Shown: piece by piece, positions 36,501 through 49,300 of the stretch
Layout of the letters: each line of letters opens with the position of its first letter
Position numbering within the stretch: the first letter of the stretch is position 1
Assembly (NCBI GenBank): GCA_027625915.1
Contig: JANTQA010000051.1
Span: forward strand, 5,580,501-5,644,500
Source: Anaeramoeba flamelloides
Taxonomy: Eukaryota; Metamonada; Anaeramoebidae
Direction of reading: 5' to 3'
DNA length: 64,000 nt
Notes under the pieces: model-generated
Seen by the model: the letters and a program-made list of their open reading frames with translations, nothing else
Told to the model about the DNA's origin: nothing
The model's database searches: none
Program-made: the position numbers and the translations under genes

Positions 36501-37645
36501 GGGTTGTGGAAATTGTAGGATCAGTGATTAATAATAATTTCCATTTTTCAAGTTGTGAGTAATTTAGGAATTCTTCTTGTTTCTCTTTGGGGACACTATT
36601 AACATTGTAATTTTTGTTTTTTTTTTTTGGAAAGTTAATTTTTGTGTTTTTTGAAAAATTTATTAAAAAAATGAGAAGTGAACTTAAATTGCCTTGTTTC
36701 CTTTTGGTTTTTCTTCTTGAAGTGGTTTACTCAAACAAGTAAAACTTTTGAGAAGTAATTTCAGTTTGTTTCCAAATTTTAAGGAATTTGTTGTTTTTTT
36801 CTTGTACCAAAATTGTTTCTAAAAACATCCGAAACTTTCTGATTTTAATTGGCAAATTTGAAGACTAAACCAAAAAATGATGACAACAAAATAGAGAAGA
36901 AAAGAAAAATAACTTACTTCCAATCATGAAAAACCTTTTCAAGTTTTTTATGAAATTCCTTTTCATTCTTAATGGGCTTGTTTTCGATATTTGCATTAAA
37001 AGCAATTGTAGGTAACTTTCTCCATCTTTCCGTGGTGAGTATTTGACTTGGGTTCAAGTCTCTATTGGAGAGATGAAAAGAGCCCGAAGCTCTTCGAGTG
37101 TTGTCCCTTGGGGTAAGTAATCGTGTTAGTGTTTCTATTTGATCCATTTCGGAAATATATTCACCAAATACCATTCGATCTAGTTGTGCCTTTAAAGACA
37201 ACCTTCTTTTTGATTTGATCCTTTGATCAACAGTTTGCTTTTGTCTTGGACTCCCTTGGTAATTCTTGCTTTGGGATTCTTTTTGAGATTTTGCTCCATC
37301 ATATTTATTTAAAGCATTGCCATTAAGATCCTTTAATTTATTGTTCAAGCCAAATGGATAATCTTCGTTATCAAAGTCAATGATGTCTCTTGAAATCTCT
37401 TGTTCGATTGTGCCTATTTCAAAAAACTCTTCGGACTCCATTGACTCGAGGTACCAATTGTTTGAATCAGATGGAGATTCAGAATTGGATTTGCTCTTTT
37501 TGTTAACCGCTTGATCAGAACTTGAAGAATTGCTTGAATTTAGAAAATCTAGGATATCTAAGGGAAGATCTGGTCCCATTGATCGTGGTTTTGTAACCGC
37601 TTTGTTTGGGTGATAAACTGGTTCTTCGGAAGAACTCGAGTACAT
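27593..37645 (-). CDS. Ras guanine-nucleotide exchange factor with formin-like GBD N terminus, four exons
   Basis: Exons 36918-37645, 36164-36595, 32332-33772 and 27593-29440 join in phase (GTAAGT, GTAAGC and GTAAAA donors) into 1482 residues. ATG 37645 follows an in-frame TGA. Exon 1 is a Ser/acidic disordered region. Across the exon 1-2 join, FHKKLEKVFHDW + NVPKEKQEEFL and LEKWKLLL resemble the start of the GTPase-binding domain of diaphanous-type formins. Exon 3 contains helical, armadillo-like sequence and a Ras-association-like stretch (IPIKIMLPTGDLDELIV). Exon 4 opens with a ubiquitin-like fold (KVNILLPDEKNILLIV, ending INGSTLKLIKVE) and a Lys/Glu linker. It then has the RasGEF N motif (about 1070-1195) and the Cdc25-type catalytic domain (about 1225-1475) with FNDVMALMGGL and YPMVPFIGVFLSDL. 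It should load GTP on a Ras/Rap-type GTPase. The catalytic part is certain; the formin-like and RA calls are tentative. The last codon is followed by TAA inside a GTAAAT, so a further exon is possible but not needed. Confidence 0.88.
29710..30356 (-). mobile_element. TIR element family Y, copy 2 (647 bp)
   Basis: Plus-strand left end AACTCCATTTCAAAAATTG; right end, reversed, AACTATTTTTCAAAAATTT. TA lies on both sides. It is in reverse orientation to the 31.3-kb copy and shares its internal blocks. The hydrophobic frames over its A/T runs are artefacts. Confidence 0.85.
31317..31925 (+). mobile_element. TIR element family Y, copy 3 (~609 bp)
   Basis: Left end AACTATTTTTCAAAAATTTTG, right end CACAATTTTTGAAATGGG followed by TTTAGT. 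It contains an internal second pair of TTTCAAAAATTGTGACTCA-like blocks (31.71 kb and 31.90 kb) and a short AT microsatellite. The TA on the left is not preserved. Confidence 0.8.
34019..34577 (+). mobile_element. TIR element family Y, copy 4 (~559 bp)
   Basis: Left end AACTATTTTTCAAAAATG after TA; right end near CACAATTTTTGAAATGGTGG. The internal order is the same as in copies 2 and 3. The TA beyond the right end is missing. Confidence 0.75.
35040..35245 (+). mobile_element. LINE 3'-end fragment, copy 1
   Basis: Matches the non-coding tail of the LINE at 57.4-59.3 kb: CAGAAAACTAAATTTAG block, CTTCTAATGACTGTA, TACTCTTTGAATTAG, ATTTAGTCACTTCAA, ending near TACCAATAAAGC. It has only the 3' end, as 5'-truncated LINE copies do. 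Confidence 0.7.
35400..35950. repeat. W repeat copy with internal duplication
   Basis: The block AGTGCCGTAGAGCG + TAGGTTTTTTTTAATT + AAAAGTCAAAAAAACCTAA occurs twice (35.41 and 35.57 kb). It is followed by a 41-bp tandem array and a closing AAAAAAACCTAA. Related text occurs at 13.9, 22.2 and 63.1 kb. Confidence 0.65.
35665..35881 (+). repeat. Tandem repeat, ~41-bp unit, five copies
   Basis: Units read TTTTCTATTTCATTTGT then AAGTGTTCTAGG and TTTTTTGAG, with one unit lengthened by about 8 bp. Similar units in inverse orientation occur at 14.17-14.30 kb. Confidence 0.75.
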
Positions 37646-38145
37646 TGTTTGTTTTTCAATAGGAAAAAATGCAAAAAATGAAGAATATTTTCAGTCTTTT
37701 GTAAATTCTTAGATTTTGAATTTGAAATTACCAAAGAAACAGATCTACTCAAAATATTTTCTTTTCGGTTGAAAAGAAATCGAAGAAAAAAAAATTAACT
37801 TTTCAGAAAGAATATATTTTTTAAGGAGGTGCCCAATAAATGAATAACAAAAAGAAAATTTAAATGGTTGACTTTAAAAGTTCACAAAGTCAAAATGTAC
37901 TTAAATTCAAAGATTAAAGTAAATTATTTTGATACAAAGGAATTTTTATGTTTTGTTTTTATTTTTTGATTTATTGAAAATATTCATTTAGAGAAAGTAA
38001 AAATCTAGAATTGTATTGACTCATGTGGAAATTTGCTGGACTATTAAGACTTTTTTATAAATAACGAACTTTATTGAAAAACTTTTTTAATAAATATCTT
38101 AAGAGAAGTATTTTTAATAAAATGGCAAGTAGGGCTCTTATAGTA

Positions 38146-38520
38146 AAAGTATTTTTCAAAAAGGTTGACCAACTTTATAGTGTCCTTGAAAGTGGTTTTG
38201 AGAAGTATTTTCCGATATTCTTATCAAAAAAATATTTTTAAATTGTTTAGTCAGAATTATTTTTTCTAATTTGGCTATATTATTATTATACTTTCTTAAA
38301 ATCATTTGATTTCTATCTTTTTCTATTTCTTTTTCCATAGTTTCCTTTTTTAAAAGTCAATTTGAAAAAAAAAAAAAAAAAGAATAATTGAAAATATAAA
38401 TGAACTTCTAGAAAAGTGAGTCTGTATAATTTCTATTAAATCTCATACATTTTCAATTAAAATATCTTATTGTAAACAATTTTTATTTTTACAGAGAAAT
38501 TTTGAAATTTTAAACAAGAC
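38146..38520 (+). mobile_element. TIR element family Y, truncated copy 5
   Basis: The left half matches copies 3 and 4 (TATTTTTCAAAAAGGTTG, TTGAAAGTGGTTTTGAG, TCTTATCAAAAAAATAT). The right terminal block is missing. The end is approximate. Confidence 0.55.
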
Positions 38521-38592
38521 CTTCTTATAAAAAGGTGACAAAAAATTTTAACATTTTTTTTTTTTTTTTGAAATTTATATTTTGTTCAGGTA

Positions 38593-39123
38593 AACCCCAA
38601 TTCAAAATTTTTAACACACCAAAATTCGATTTGTGAAAAAAAAAACTTATTTAATCACTTCTCGAAGATTTACCAAATTAGAACCATTCACCAATTGAAA
38701 TGTTAACACCTTTTTATAAATTACAATACTCACAAAACAAAAAATAAATAATTATCAATACAAATAAATCATGGGTGTGTTAAAAATTTTGGAGAGAGCA
38801 AAACAAAAAAATAACTTGATAAATTTGTTTAAATTCTATTAGGAATATTGATCTATCAAAAGGTTAGATACTACCAACTAATTTTATTTGAGTTCTTCTA
38901 TTTTGAATAACTCGGCTTTAACATAATATAAACCTTTATGAAAAATTTTGATCCAACGAAGCAAATTACGTAATTCAAACAATGAAATGAAAACAAAAAC
39001 TAAAAGATGAAAAAATGATTTTCATATTTTACAAAAATCAAAATTATCTTCAATTTCAATGAAAAAATATTATTCTGATTGTTTGGAACGTTTTAGGTGT
39101 GTGGAAAATTTTGAATTTTAGTT
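38593..39123 (-). mobile_element. TIR element family X, copy 2 (531 bp)
   Basis: Ends AACCCCAATTCAAAATTTTT and, reversed, AACTAAAATTCAAAATTTTC, each followed by an ACACACC-type block. TA directly flanks both sides. An internal second ACACACC/GGTGTGTTAAAAATTTT block lies at 38.77 kb. It is opposite in orientation to the 46.6-kb copy. No coding frame. Confidence 0.88.
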
Positions 39124-39660
39124 TATTTCTTGTATGAATCTTAACCCTAATACAAAGTTTATTATTTCTCTTGTTTCTAAAAAATTGTGTTTTAGTTTTT
39201 TCTTAAAATATAATTGAATTTTTCCTTTTTGGGTGAGGAACTTTGAGTGAAATGGAGTTTACATTAAATATTCTCTTCTTTTTATATTTCTTATTTTTTA
39301 TTAGTATTTCCCAAGTAACTTTTTTTTTTCAAATCTACTTTTTGAAAAAATAAAATAACAAATGATCAAAAAAGAAAAAGAAAAACAACAAAAGGATGAA
39401 AAAAAAAAAAAAAAAAATTGAATACCAATATTATAAAAAGAAAAATTTAAAAAAGTAAAACAAAATTAATTGAGTTAAAAAAATAATTTTAAACATAAAA
39501 ATTGAAAATTTTTTGATTATACTATAGAATAAAACCTCTATAAATCCACTTTTAAGAACATTAGAAAGAGATCCACATATTTTTTACAAATATTATACTT
39601 TTTTTTTAAAATAAAATATTTTTTGTAAGATTAATCAAGATTTTAGTGTTCCATTTTATA

Positions 39661-40169
39661 TAGTAAAGTCGTGAAAAAAAAATACCAGACATGATAATAA
39701 TAAATGAAAAGATTTTGAATTTTGAATATTTTGAAAATTGTTGTGTAATTTCTTTTATTGAAAATCAAATACTTCTTTTAAGAGTCAAACTTTTAAAATT
39801 ATAACTCCCCCACTTTTTAGAATGGAATATTAATGAAGTTACACATCTTCAAAGCATCTATCAATCAATCAAAAACCATGAAAAAAAATTATTATTTTCC
39901 AAACTCTAGTAAACCTCTTATAAAACTCAATTAGTTTTCGAAAAAAAGTTGATCTACTTATACTATCAAACAATTAAATGAGTATTCTAGAGACAACCTA
40001 CTTTAATCAACTTTAGGTAGGTTTATTACTAGGTTCAGAAAAAATTTGGTTATTTATGAAAAGGATTTGATTTCAAATAAAAGAAATAACATATCAATTT
40101 TCCTAATATACACAATTAAAAATCTTGTAATTTATTATTATCAAGTCTGGTATATTTTTTTCACTACTA
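39661..40169. mobile_element. TIR element family Z, short copy (509 bp)
   Basis: The left end TAGTAAAGTCGTGAAAA and the reversed right end TAGTAGTGAAAAAAATA continue into a shared TACCAGAC..TGATAATAATAAA block, giving arms of about 45 bp. TA lies on both sides. The interior matches both outer parts of the 2-kb copy at 13.0-15.0 kb. Confidence 0.85.
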
Positions 40170-40517
40170 TAAATCCAAAAATGGAATCTATTGAAATAAT
40201 TTATCCAATATGATTCAATTCAAATTTTACTATTTTAAAAAAAAGTTTCTATAATGGAAAAGTTCTCTCTTTGCAATTTATTCCGAGTAAACTTAAAATC
40301 AATGTAGTTAAATGATATTTGGCATTAAGATGATTTTCTGAATTCTTTTTGGCTGTGATAAGACTTTTCTTTTAAAATCAATCGAATAATAAAACAAAAT
40401 ATTTAATTTAATAAATTGTAATGAATAATAATAATAATAAAAGTAAATATTTTTTCTTTTTTATTTTTAAATAAATTATGAAAATTAGTAAATTAAATCA
40501 TTACGATTCTCAAAATT

Positions 40518-40523
<6 letters not shown>

Positions 40524-40550
<27 letters not shown>
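40524..40550. repeat. AT microsatellite downstream of DOCK
   Basis: About 26 bases of alternating TA in non-coding DNA just beyond the 3' end of the gene. Confidence 0.95.
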
Positions 40551-40553
<3 letters not shown>

Positions 40554-40674
40554 CTTTTTTTAATAAATCCTATTTTGATCAATTTTAAATTAATAATTTT
40601 CAAAAAATCTAAAAAAAAAAAATAAAATAAAAAATTGGGATATTAAAAAATATTAAAACAAATTCTTTAAAAAA

Positions 40675-43262
40675 TTAATTTTTTGTAATAAATATTGGAT
40701 TTAATAAAGTTTTCATTTTTTCAAAAAATTCTGTTAATTTTTCATGTAATTGTATCATATCTGTTGTTACGATTTTTTCATGAATCCTGAGACCAGTTTC
40801 TAAAAGTTGTAATTGTTCTTTTAATAAGCCACGTAATTTTTCAACCAAGGGTGTATGTTTTGGGTTTTGTTGTAAATACTCTTCAACGAAGAATGCGTCT
40901 ATATACTTGAAAACACCACCATTTACAGCAGCATCGATCACCCCATTGAGTGCCATTGTAAAGGGATTTACGTTGGTTTCTTTCAGAGTACCAAATTTAT
41001 TATTAAATTCTTTCAATTCGTTATTTTTAGTCTCCAATGAGCCGATGGCATTTTGAATTGGTGAAAGCTCGATTATTTTGTGTTCTTTAATTTCAATTCT
41101 TCTATTAGTCGAAGGGAATGACCTGTTCAAAATATAATAATCCTTTCTGATCCATAAGCTTTTAAATTCATTTTTTTTATCCTTGCCCTTAAAAAAAGGC
41201 TTTAAATATACAAAGATATTTAAATCGTAATTATTTTGAAATTGTTTAATATATTCTGGCAAATGTATTTTATCTCCACTGCCACCGTTACCAGTAATAG
41301 TACTCGAAGACGAAGAAGAAGAAGAAGAAGTCGACGGAGTACCAGTTGAAGAATAGTAATCTTCCATTTTCGTTGGGTCAACTTTAGCGATCTGGATGTA
41401 TTGTTCGATCGTTTCCAGCTTTTCTTCATTTGGTTCATCTGGGCCTATTGTAGCGTTGGGGAATTTCGTTTTTATTGTTTGAACAAAGGTAGTTAACTGT
41501 TCCAACAATTGCCCCTTATAAACAAATGTTTTATTATAAATATCGATATATTTCGGGCTATTAAACCCCTTGCCGAAAAACCCAACTCTGTAATAGTTAG
41601 AAAACACTCTCGGGTTGTTTACAATTGAACTTAATAATCTGACCTTCCATTTAGTAATTTGCACGAGGGATGAATAATCATAATTAACATTTTCATAATA
41701 GTTTTCCAGGATTTTAATTAATTCTATGGCCTTTTCATAACTTTTCCCCTTTTCGAAATATAAAATGGCTCTTTTCAAAATCCTACATTTCCTGCTTACT
41801 GTAGTTTCCTTGGGGTAGCCTAATTCCGCCCTTTGAAAGATATCCTTTTCATTCCAATTCAGCATATCGCTATACAACAATAGGGTATTAGCCGCCTCAG
41901 TGAAGTTTTCCAATTTGACATTGAATTCAAATAACTTATGAATATATCTAAATAGCATGCCGAATCTATTATGCTTTCTTAAATGATCAAATAATTGTAA
42001 CAACAAAGAGGTTTTTTCTTCTTCAAATTGTGGAATTTCTTGATATTGATTTAATCTTTGAATTAAATCAATAGTTTTATAACTGTCTTCTAAAAATTCA
42101 ATACTTTTACCAAAGAAAATATTTTTGTCTTCTACTTCAAATTTATTAATAATGCTGTCAAAAAAAATGTCTTGAAATGTATTAAATTTATTTATTCGAA
42201 AGCATTTATCCAGAATGGCGATTACTGCTTGGATGACAAATTTAAATTTGGAATTTTGTCTGAATTCAGTTAGCACAGTCGAGTAATATAATTCAAACCC
42301 AATTTGACGAATTCTTTCATTTGGCAACAAAATGAAGAATAAAAACTCTTTCGAAAAATCACTAATAAATTCCTTTTGATGCAACCCCAGTAAATACCAC
42401 GATCTTCTTAAGATTTCAGCAACATCTGTTCTTAAATCCCCCGATCTATAAATACAGTTGGAGAATTTGGATTTAATTGTTTCCTCTTCAATTTGCAATA
42501 TTGGGTTTTTCACAAATAATATTAATGTTTGGAAAAAATTATACCATAAGTCTCGATTATACTGTGAACCAGAATAATGGCTTCTTAAAATTAGAAAGGA
42601 CTCATCCAAGAATTTTAATATAATTGAGAATTTTGTCCAAATCAATTCGCCCCATTTATTTGAATAATTTTCTTTTTTGATTAAATTTTGAAAAAATTGT
42701 AAGATATATATAAAGGTATTTTTAATTTTACTTTTTTTACTACTGCTACTACTATTATCATAATCATCATCATCATTATATCTATTATTTTTATCATTAA
42801 GATGATGATCATCATCGTCATTTACATTACTCATTAATTTTAATAATTTATAGAATTGCTTTCTTTCAACAATTTTAAAAAAGCTTAAAAATGTACTGAT
42901 GATTTTACATTGTATATTTTTTCTTAAAGAATATTCTTCCTTAAACTCATTTAATATTTTATTATTAATTTCAGAATCATTCAATTCGTCTAATAATTTA
43001 TTATAATTTCTCAATTTTTTGACATTTAAATCAAGCTGTGCATTAATTTGTTCTTCTTTTTCTTTTAAAATTTTTTGTGAATTATAAATTTCATCAATGC
43101 CCTCCATTACTAAAAAATCAGATTTTACCTCAATAGAACTATTAATGATTTGATTGATTCGATGTAAATTATGATTAAACATTTTGATCAATAAAAAACT
43201 TAATGGTGCTAATTGATCAATAATTTGTTCTTTGTTTTTTTTTCGTTTTTTTTCATTATTAA

Positions 43263-43302
<40 letters not shown>

Positions 43303-46300
43303 TATATTCTTGTTATTATTCTGATTTGCATTCATGAGCTGATTAAAATTTAAATTATTGAACAAGTTATTATTCAAAAGATTCTTTTTGTCAATATTTG
43401 AAGATTTATTAAAATAAACTGTGTTTCTCCAAAAATTGGAATATTCGGATCCTAATATTGTTTTATACAATTCAGGGAATTGCTTAGACAAATTTTCGCC
43501 CTTCTTGGTTGCCATCAAGATATTACCCAAAATGTTAACACAGTTATCCAATTCTTCGACGGAAACTGAATAGCAATCAATTATTTCCTGAAATAAATAA
43601 GGGATGATTTCCTTTCTATAGGGCTCTGCTTTGATTAACCTCGATAATGATAAATTTAATAGAATCTTCATTTTTTCATCATCAACGATTTTCTGCCCCC
43701 TGATGATCAATTTTAAGGATCTGTTAATAAACTGTGCAACATAATTGGCATTAAACACCTTGGGTAGTTCTAAATATGTTTCGTAATATCTTAATACAGA
43801 AATGGACTGTGTTCTCGTGATATGCTGAGGTTTACTTAATTGCATTATTTGAGAAAAGGTCGTTAAAACATTGAGTAATTCGTTTTGGAATTCTTGATTT
43901 TTTTTAGCACGGGACAATTTAAATTGCAATTTTTTTTTTTTTTTGATTTTTTTTTGATTAATATTGTTCTTGATTATGGAATCGTCTAATAGTCTACTAT
44001 GGATAATGAATTTTAAAATAATGGCAAACCCCTTTAATATGGAATGGATAATATCTTTTAATTTGATATCGACCACATTTTTTAAATAGTTGTTTAAATA
44101 CTTCATCAAATATAAATGAGAATTGCACAGCGACTCAATGTATTGTTTCTTTTCCTCGATTAATTCCCCCTTTTCATCTTTATATTTGGATATGGAAAAG
44201 GTATTGCGAATATAGTTGGTCAAGATTGGCTTATAATCAATGGCCCTACTTAGCAACAATTTGGAAATAATTCTTGTTATGGCTTCAAAACTGGCATTTG
44301 ATATTTCCTCATTTTCGATATTTAAAATGGGGATCAGCTTGTCAAAAATTTTTTCATAATATATTTGCATAAAATCGGAATTGACAAAGGTCATTTGTTG
44401 GATTTTTTTTAAATTCTCTTCCCTTTTCCTTTTGTTTGAAAGCGAATCCTTATCGAATGGTTGGTATCTAAACAAATCGTTTAAAGATTTATTTTGTGTA
44501 TTCACATTGGATTTTAATATTACCTTGAATTTAACACTATCCTTGATTTGGGTACAATTCTCATTTGGGTTTAAAGTGATGCTCATATTTTTCTTTTTAT
44601 ACATTTGTAAGCTAATTAGTTCGTCGCTTATTATCGAATCGTTTTGTTCAATTTTGATGGAGCCAAAGCATAATAATTTTTTGTCTTGCTTCTTGGAGCT
44701 GATGTCATAGACCTGCACAAAGATATAATCGTTTTTCATTTGTTCATTTGTTAATTGAAATTTACAATTTTCATTCCAAACAGGTGTAGAATTATGATAA
44801 TACACAAGCGAATTCCATTCGCTATTTAACCCGCGAGACGGTTCCGTGTAGATGCAATCTTCTTTGTTTTTGTTTTCTGGTTCACGAATACTAATCACAA
44901 CCATCACATTCTTATTTTTACTGCTGGGGAATTCGCCTTTTTCTAAATATAAATAAAAATCATCTCGGAAATAATTTGGCAAAATTAAACTTGGCAATTC
45001 CAACTTTTTGCTTGTCGTTAAATTATTATATTTCCTTTCCATCAGTAATAATTCCTTTAATGACTGTTGATAATGCTTTAACGAAATAATGATCCTATTC
45101 GCTTGATTAATTTCTGCTCTCTGATCTTTTTGAATCATCATCCTAGGTAAATTAGCATAAAGAGCCTCTTGCTGCGTTAAGCATACAGTTAATTGGAATT
45201 CGTTGCTTTCTTCCTCCCCGCCGGGATTAATTAGCCCACCCTCTTGATCAAAATCCAGTTTCACAACCCCGCATCCAAATGGCCTTCGATATCTTTTCAC
45301 TTTCTTATTTTCTTTACTTTCGCTCAATGGAGCACGCTTCACAATACGGCAAATTAACCACAAATCTGTTTTGTCTTCTTTTTCTAAATTACTAAAAATG
45401 GTTTCCAAATCAAGTGGGTTTGTATTTACAGGAGTCAATTCCTTATTTAACAAAATAATGAAATTCTCAGTAATCACCTCATTTTTGGTGTTGTCATATA
45501 AACAAAAATTTAATTCAATTTGTTCGTTGATGCTTAAAATACACACTTCAAATGAAAAATGTAATTGACTTGTCTTTAACATTTTGATCGCTACTTTCTT
45601 TTTCTTTTTCTCAATGATATTAACTCCCCCATATTGCTTATGAATATTTAATACTTCGCTATTGTTTTCAGTCATTTGATTACCACTTGGAATCCTTATA
45701 GGGATCTGTTTAAATTTTTTACTTGTTTGATCAATGGATTTTCGAATTGGGGCTAATTTTTTTGAAATCTTTTTTTTTTTTGATTAGTTTTGAAATTTAT
45801 TTTATTTTATTATTTTTGTAATTTATTTTGTTTTATTATTTTTTTAATTTATTTTTTTTTAAAATGTTATTGTTTTTTTTTTTTGTAAATTATTAGTAGT
45901 TTTTTAAATTAATCAAAAAAATTTGAAATGAAAAGTTGTTTTTTTAAAAAATAATAAAAAAATAATTTGAACAATTTAAAATTTTCTTGAAATTATGATG
46001 TTGAAATGATTTTTTTTGTTTTCATTGCATTGGATTCATACTTGAAAATGGGAATTTTTTTAAAAATAATTGATTGGAATTGGCTTAATTACATATCTTA
46101 CATTTAGATTATTTATCGTATATTTGTTTTGATTAGGATGATGAAATTATGGAACTTTTTTTCTTTATTTAAACAAATTATTTTCAATGAAAGGAATAAT
46201 AGTTAAACAATAAAAATTCAATATTTTTTGTTTTACATTTTTTGATTGAAGTAATATTAAAAAAAAAAAAAAAAATTTTGGAAAACTACAAAGATCAATT

Positions 46301-49300
46301 GGTAAATTAAATAGAATTTCAAAGAAAGTATTCTTCTATAGCATAAAATAAATTTTACTTGTTTTAATTAAAAAATTACAATTTGTTCCTTGAAGTGTAC
46401 CTAATTTGTCAAATAAAAGTAAAAAATAAAAATAAAATATCTTGGAATTCATCACCATCAAAATATTTTGGAAAATATGCAGTAGAAAAAATATATTCGG
46501 GCGAAAAACACGAAATAAAAATCAAAATAGAACAATTCCCATATCCGTTTTAATTGTAAAATAATAGTAAAATTGAAAAATTTTCAAAAATACTAAACTA
46601 AAATTTAAAATTATTCAGCACAACTAAAACAGTTTTAAGAATCACAATAATACAATTTCATTCAAATTGGAAATAATTTTTGATTTTTATAAAATATGAA
46701 AATTATTTTTTCATCTTTTTAGTTTTTTGTTTTCATTTCATTTTTTGAATTACATAACCTTGTTTCGTTCGATCGAAATATTTTTTTTGAATGGTTAATA
46801 TTAGGTTAAAGTTGGGTTCTTCGAAACATAGGAACTCAAATAAAAGTAGTTGATGGTATCTAACCATTTGGTGGATCAATAATTGTTAATAGAATTTTTA
46901 AGAAATTTAGCAATACATTTTTTTTGTTAGCCCACCTCCAAAATTTTTAACACACCCACGATTGGTTTATTAGTATTGATAATTATTTATTTATTTTTTT
47001 GTGAACATTATAATTTATCAACAAGTGTTAAAATTTCAATTGGCAAATGTTTCTAATTTAGTATTTCTTTCTAGGATTCATTAAATGGGATTTTTTTTTT
47101 TTAAAAATTGAATTTTGGTGTTTTAAAAAATTTTTCATTGGAATTTATTTTTCTTAATTTTTATTTCATTTTCAAAACCAAACCAAAAGATAAAAAGAAG
47201 ACTGATTATTAGAAAGAAATTTTTCCCATTCAGAACTCAATTAAAATAGAATTCAAAACATCAAATGAAACCAAAATATAAACATGTTCAATTTCCAAAA
47301 TTTCTTGTAGACTTTAAAGTATTAGTTAAAAACCTTTTTAGTTTTTTCGTTGATTTAAAAGAAAGTACAAATTTTAAAAATTTTAATTTTTATTTTTTCA
47401 TTTCTTTTTTGAATGGAAATTCAAAGTAAAATTTTACATACAAAACAGTCAATTGTAAGGCGTTGTCAAAAAAAAAAAAAATATAACATAAACTTATGGA
47501 TATTTAAATGTTAAGAGTCAACAATCTTCTAAATCACAAAGATAATGAGATTTGAATATAAATCCATAATATGTTCAACAATACTTTAGCCCGAAACAAA
47601 TAGCAAAAATATTAAATTTTGTGTTAAACCATTGATCTTTAGAAAAACATTGAAAACTTGTAATTTTTTGCAGATGACAGTTTTTTTATTTCAATCCATA
47701 AAGAAGGGAATTTTGATAACTGAAGAAATGAGGGGGATTGTATAATATTTTTTATTTTATTTTTTTATTTGGTTAATTGGTTCCAAAAAAAAAAACAATT
47801 TTGGCTCTCTTTAAAACAATAAAAATTTATTATTTTGAGGATTTTAAAAAATTGAGTATGATCTTAAAATTTTTTTTTGGTTTTTTTATTTTGGTTTCAA
47901 AAAAGATAACATTTGTAAAAATTATATGATTTCTGAAATTTTCATGTTTTTTTGATAAAATTGTGATTTTTTCATTAACTGCGATACTTTTCTGGTATAC
48001 CTTCCCAATGACCAAGAAACTAGACCATATATAGTTATGTAACATTCTAGTCTATTTGAAAAAGGAAAGGAAGTTATTTATATAAGAAACGTCAAGAGAA
48101 AATCGAAAATACTTTTTTCAAATTCAAACAAACCCAAACATCTTCAATCGTTGATAAAATGAATTTGTTGTCATTTAAAAACATTAAATATATTGTCAAG
48201 TTTCTTGGTCATTGGGAAGGCATACCAGAAAAGTATCGCAGTTAATGAAAAAATCACAATTTTATCAAAAAAACATGAAAATTTCAGAAATCATTTTTGT
48301 ACATGTGATTCTGTTTTATGATAATAAAAAATAATATTTCAAAAAAGATTATGTTTTGGGATAACCTTACTTAAAAATGTGGCTGATTTGATGAAAAAAA
48401 GAATAAAATTAGTTGTTGATAGAGAAGAGGAATTAATGAATTGATTTTTTTTTTTTAACTATATTAAAACTTTCTCAATGCAAAAAATCGTTAGTGATCT
48501 TTTCAAAAATTGTTGTTTTTCACTTTTTGAAAATAGCTCAATATTTTTCTTAAATTATTTAGAATTCAAAAACAAGATTATTGTAATAGAATTGTACATA
48601 TATTTCTTAATTCATTAGAGTGAATGGTTTTTTTTAAAAAAGTAATGCTTTGAAAGTTTATAAGAAATCTTGCAAATTACAAGTAAAACCAAAATATCTG
48701 TTTTTATTCTGTTGTTCAAAATTTTGGAAAACTGCTTTAATAAGTTTAAACAAAGAAATGTTTTATTACAAAATAGAAGCATTTTGGTTTTACTTTTGAG
48801 TGTTGTTCGAATTGGAATTTACAACTAATTTGTGATCTTTAAATTTGAACTTATCCAAAGCGTTTTCATCTCATTTCATTAAAAAATAAAATTTGTTTTC
48901 CCCAAAGTTATACAAAGTGATTGGTTTTTAATGACAGTTAAAGCTGTTTTAAAGTTTAAAATCCCTCAAACAGGGGAAAAGATTATCTTGTATTAGGTGT
49001 GTGGCAGCGTGTTATTCTGGTTCTTAGCTGATCGATCTTTTACTTAGTATTAATTTTAATAGTTGCTCAAAAAGGCAATTTTTATTTATTTTTTTTTACA
49101 AATCTAAAGTGAAGAGTGTAAGATTAATAGGTTGGAAGGTTTAAGAATAAATTTGATTTTTTTTTTTTCGAAATCAAAATTGAAGAGCCGACGACTAAAA
49201 GGTTCGTAGGTAAACAAGTTGAATTTTGGTTTTTGTGTTTTCAATTGAATTATTCATTTCCCTTTTTAATTAACTAAAAAAAAAAAACAAATTAATTTAT

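Larger units (their letters stand above)
37646..40674. other. Intergenic region between RasGEF start and DOCK end
   Basis: 3 kb with no gene. It holds a truncated family Y element, an intact family X element, a short family Z element and an AT microsatellite at 40524-40550. The RasGEF promoter should lie just above 37645. Confidence 0.6.

Noticed and set aside
47830-48045. 71-codon minus-strand frame (FLVIGKVYQKSIAVNEKI)
   Set aside because: It runs through one arm of the young inverted repeat and appears on both arms; no family match, so coding is not supported.
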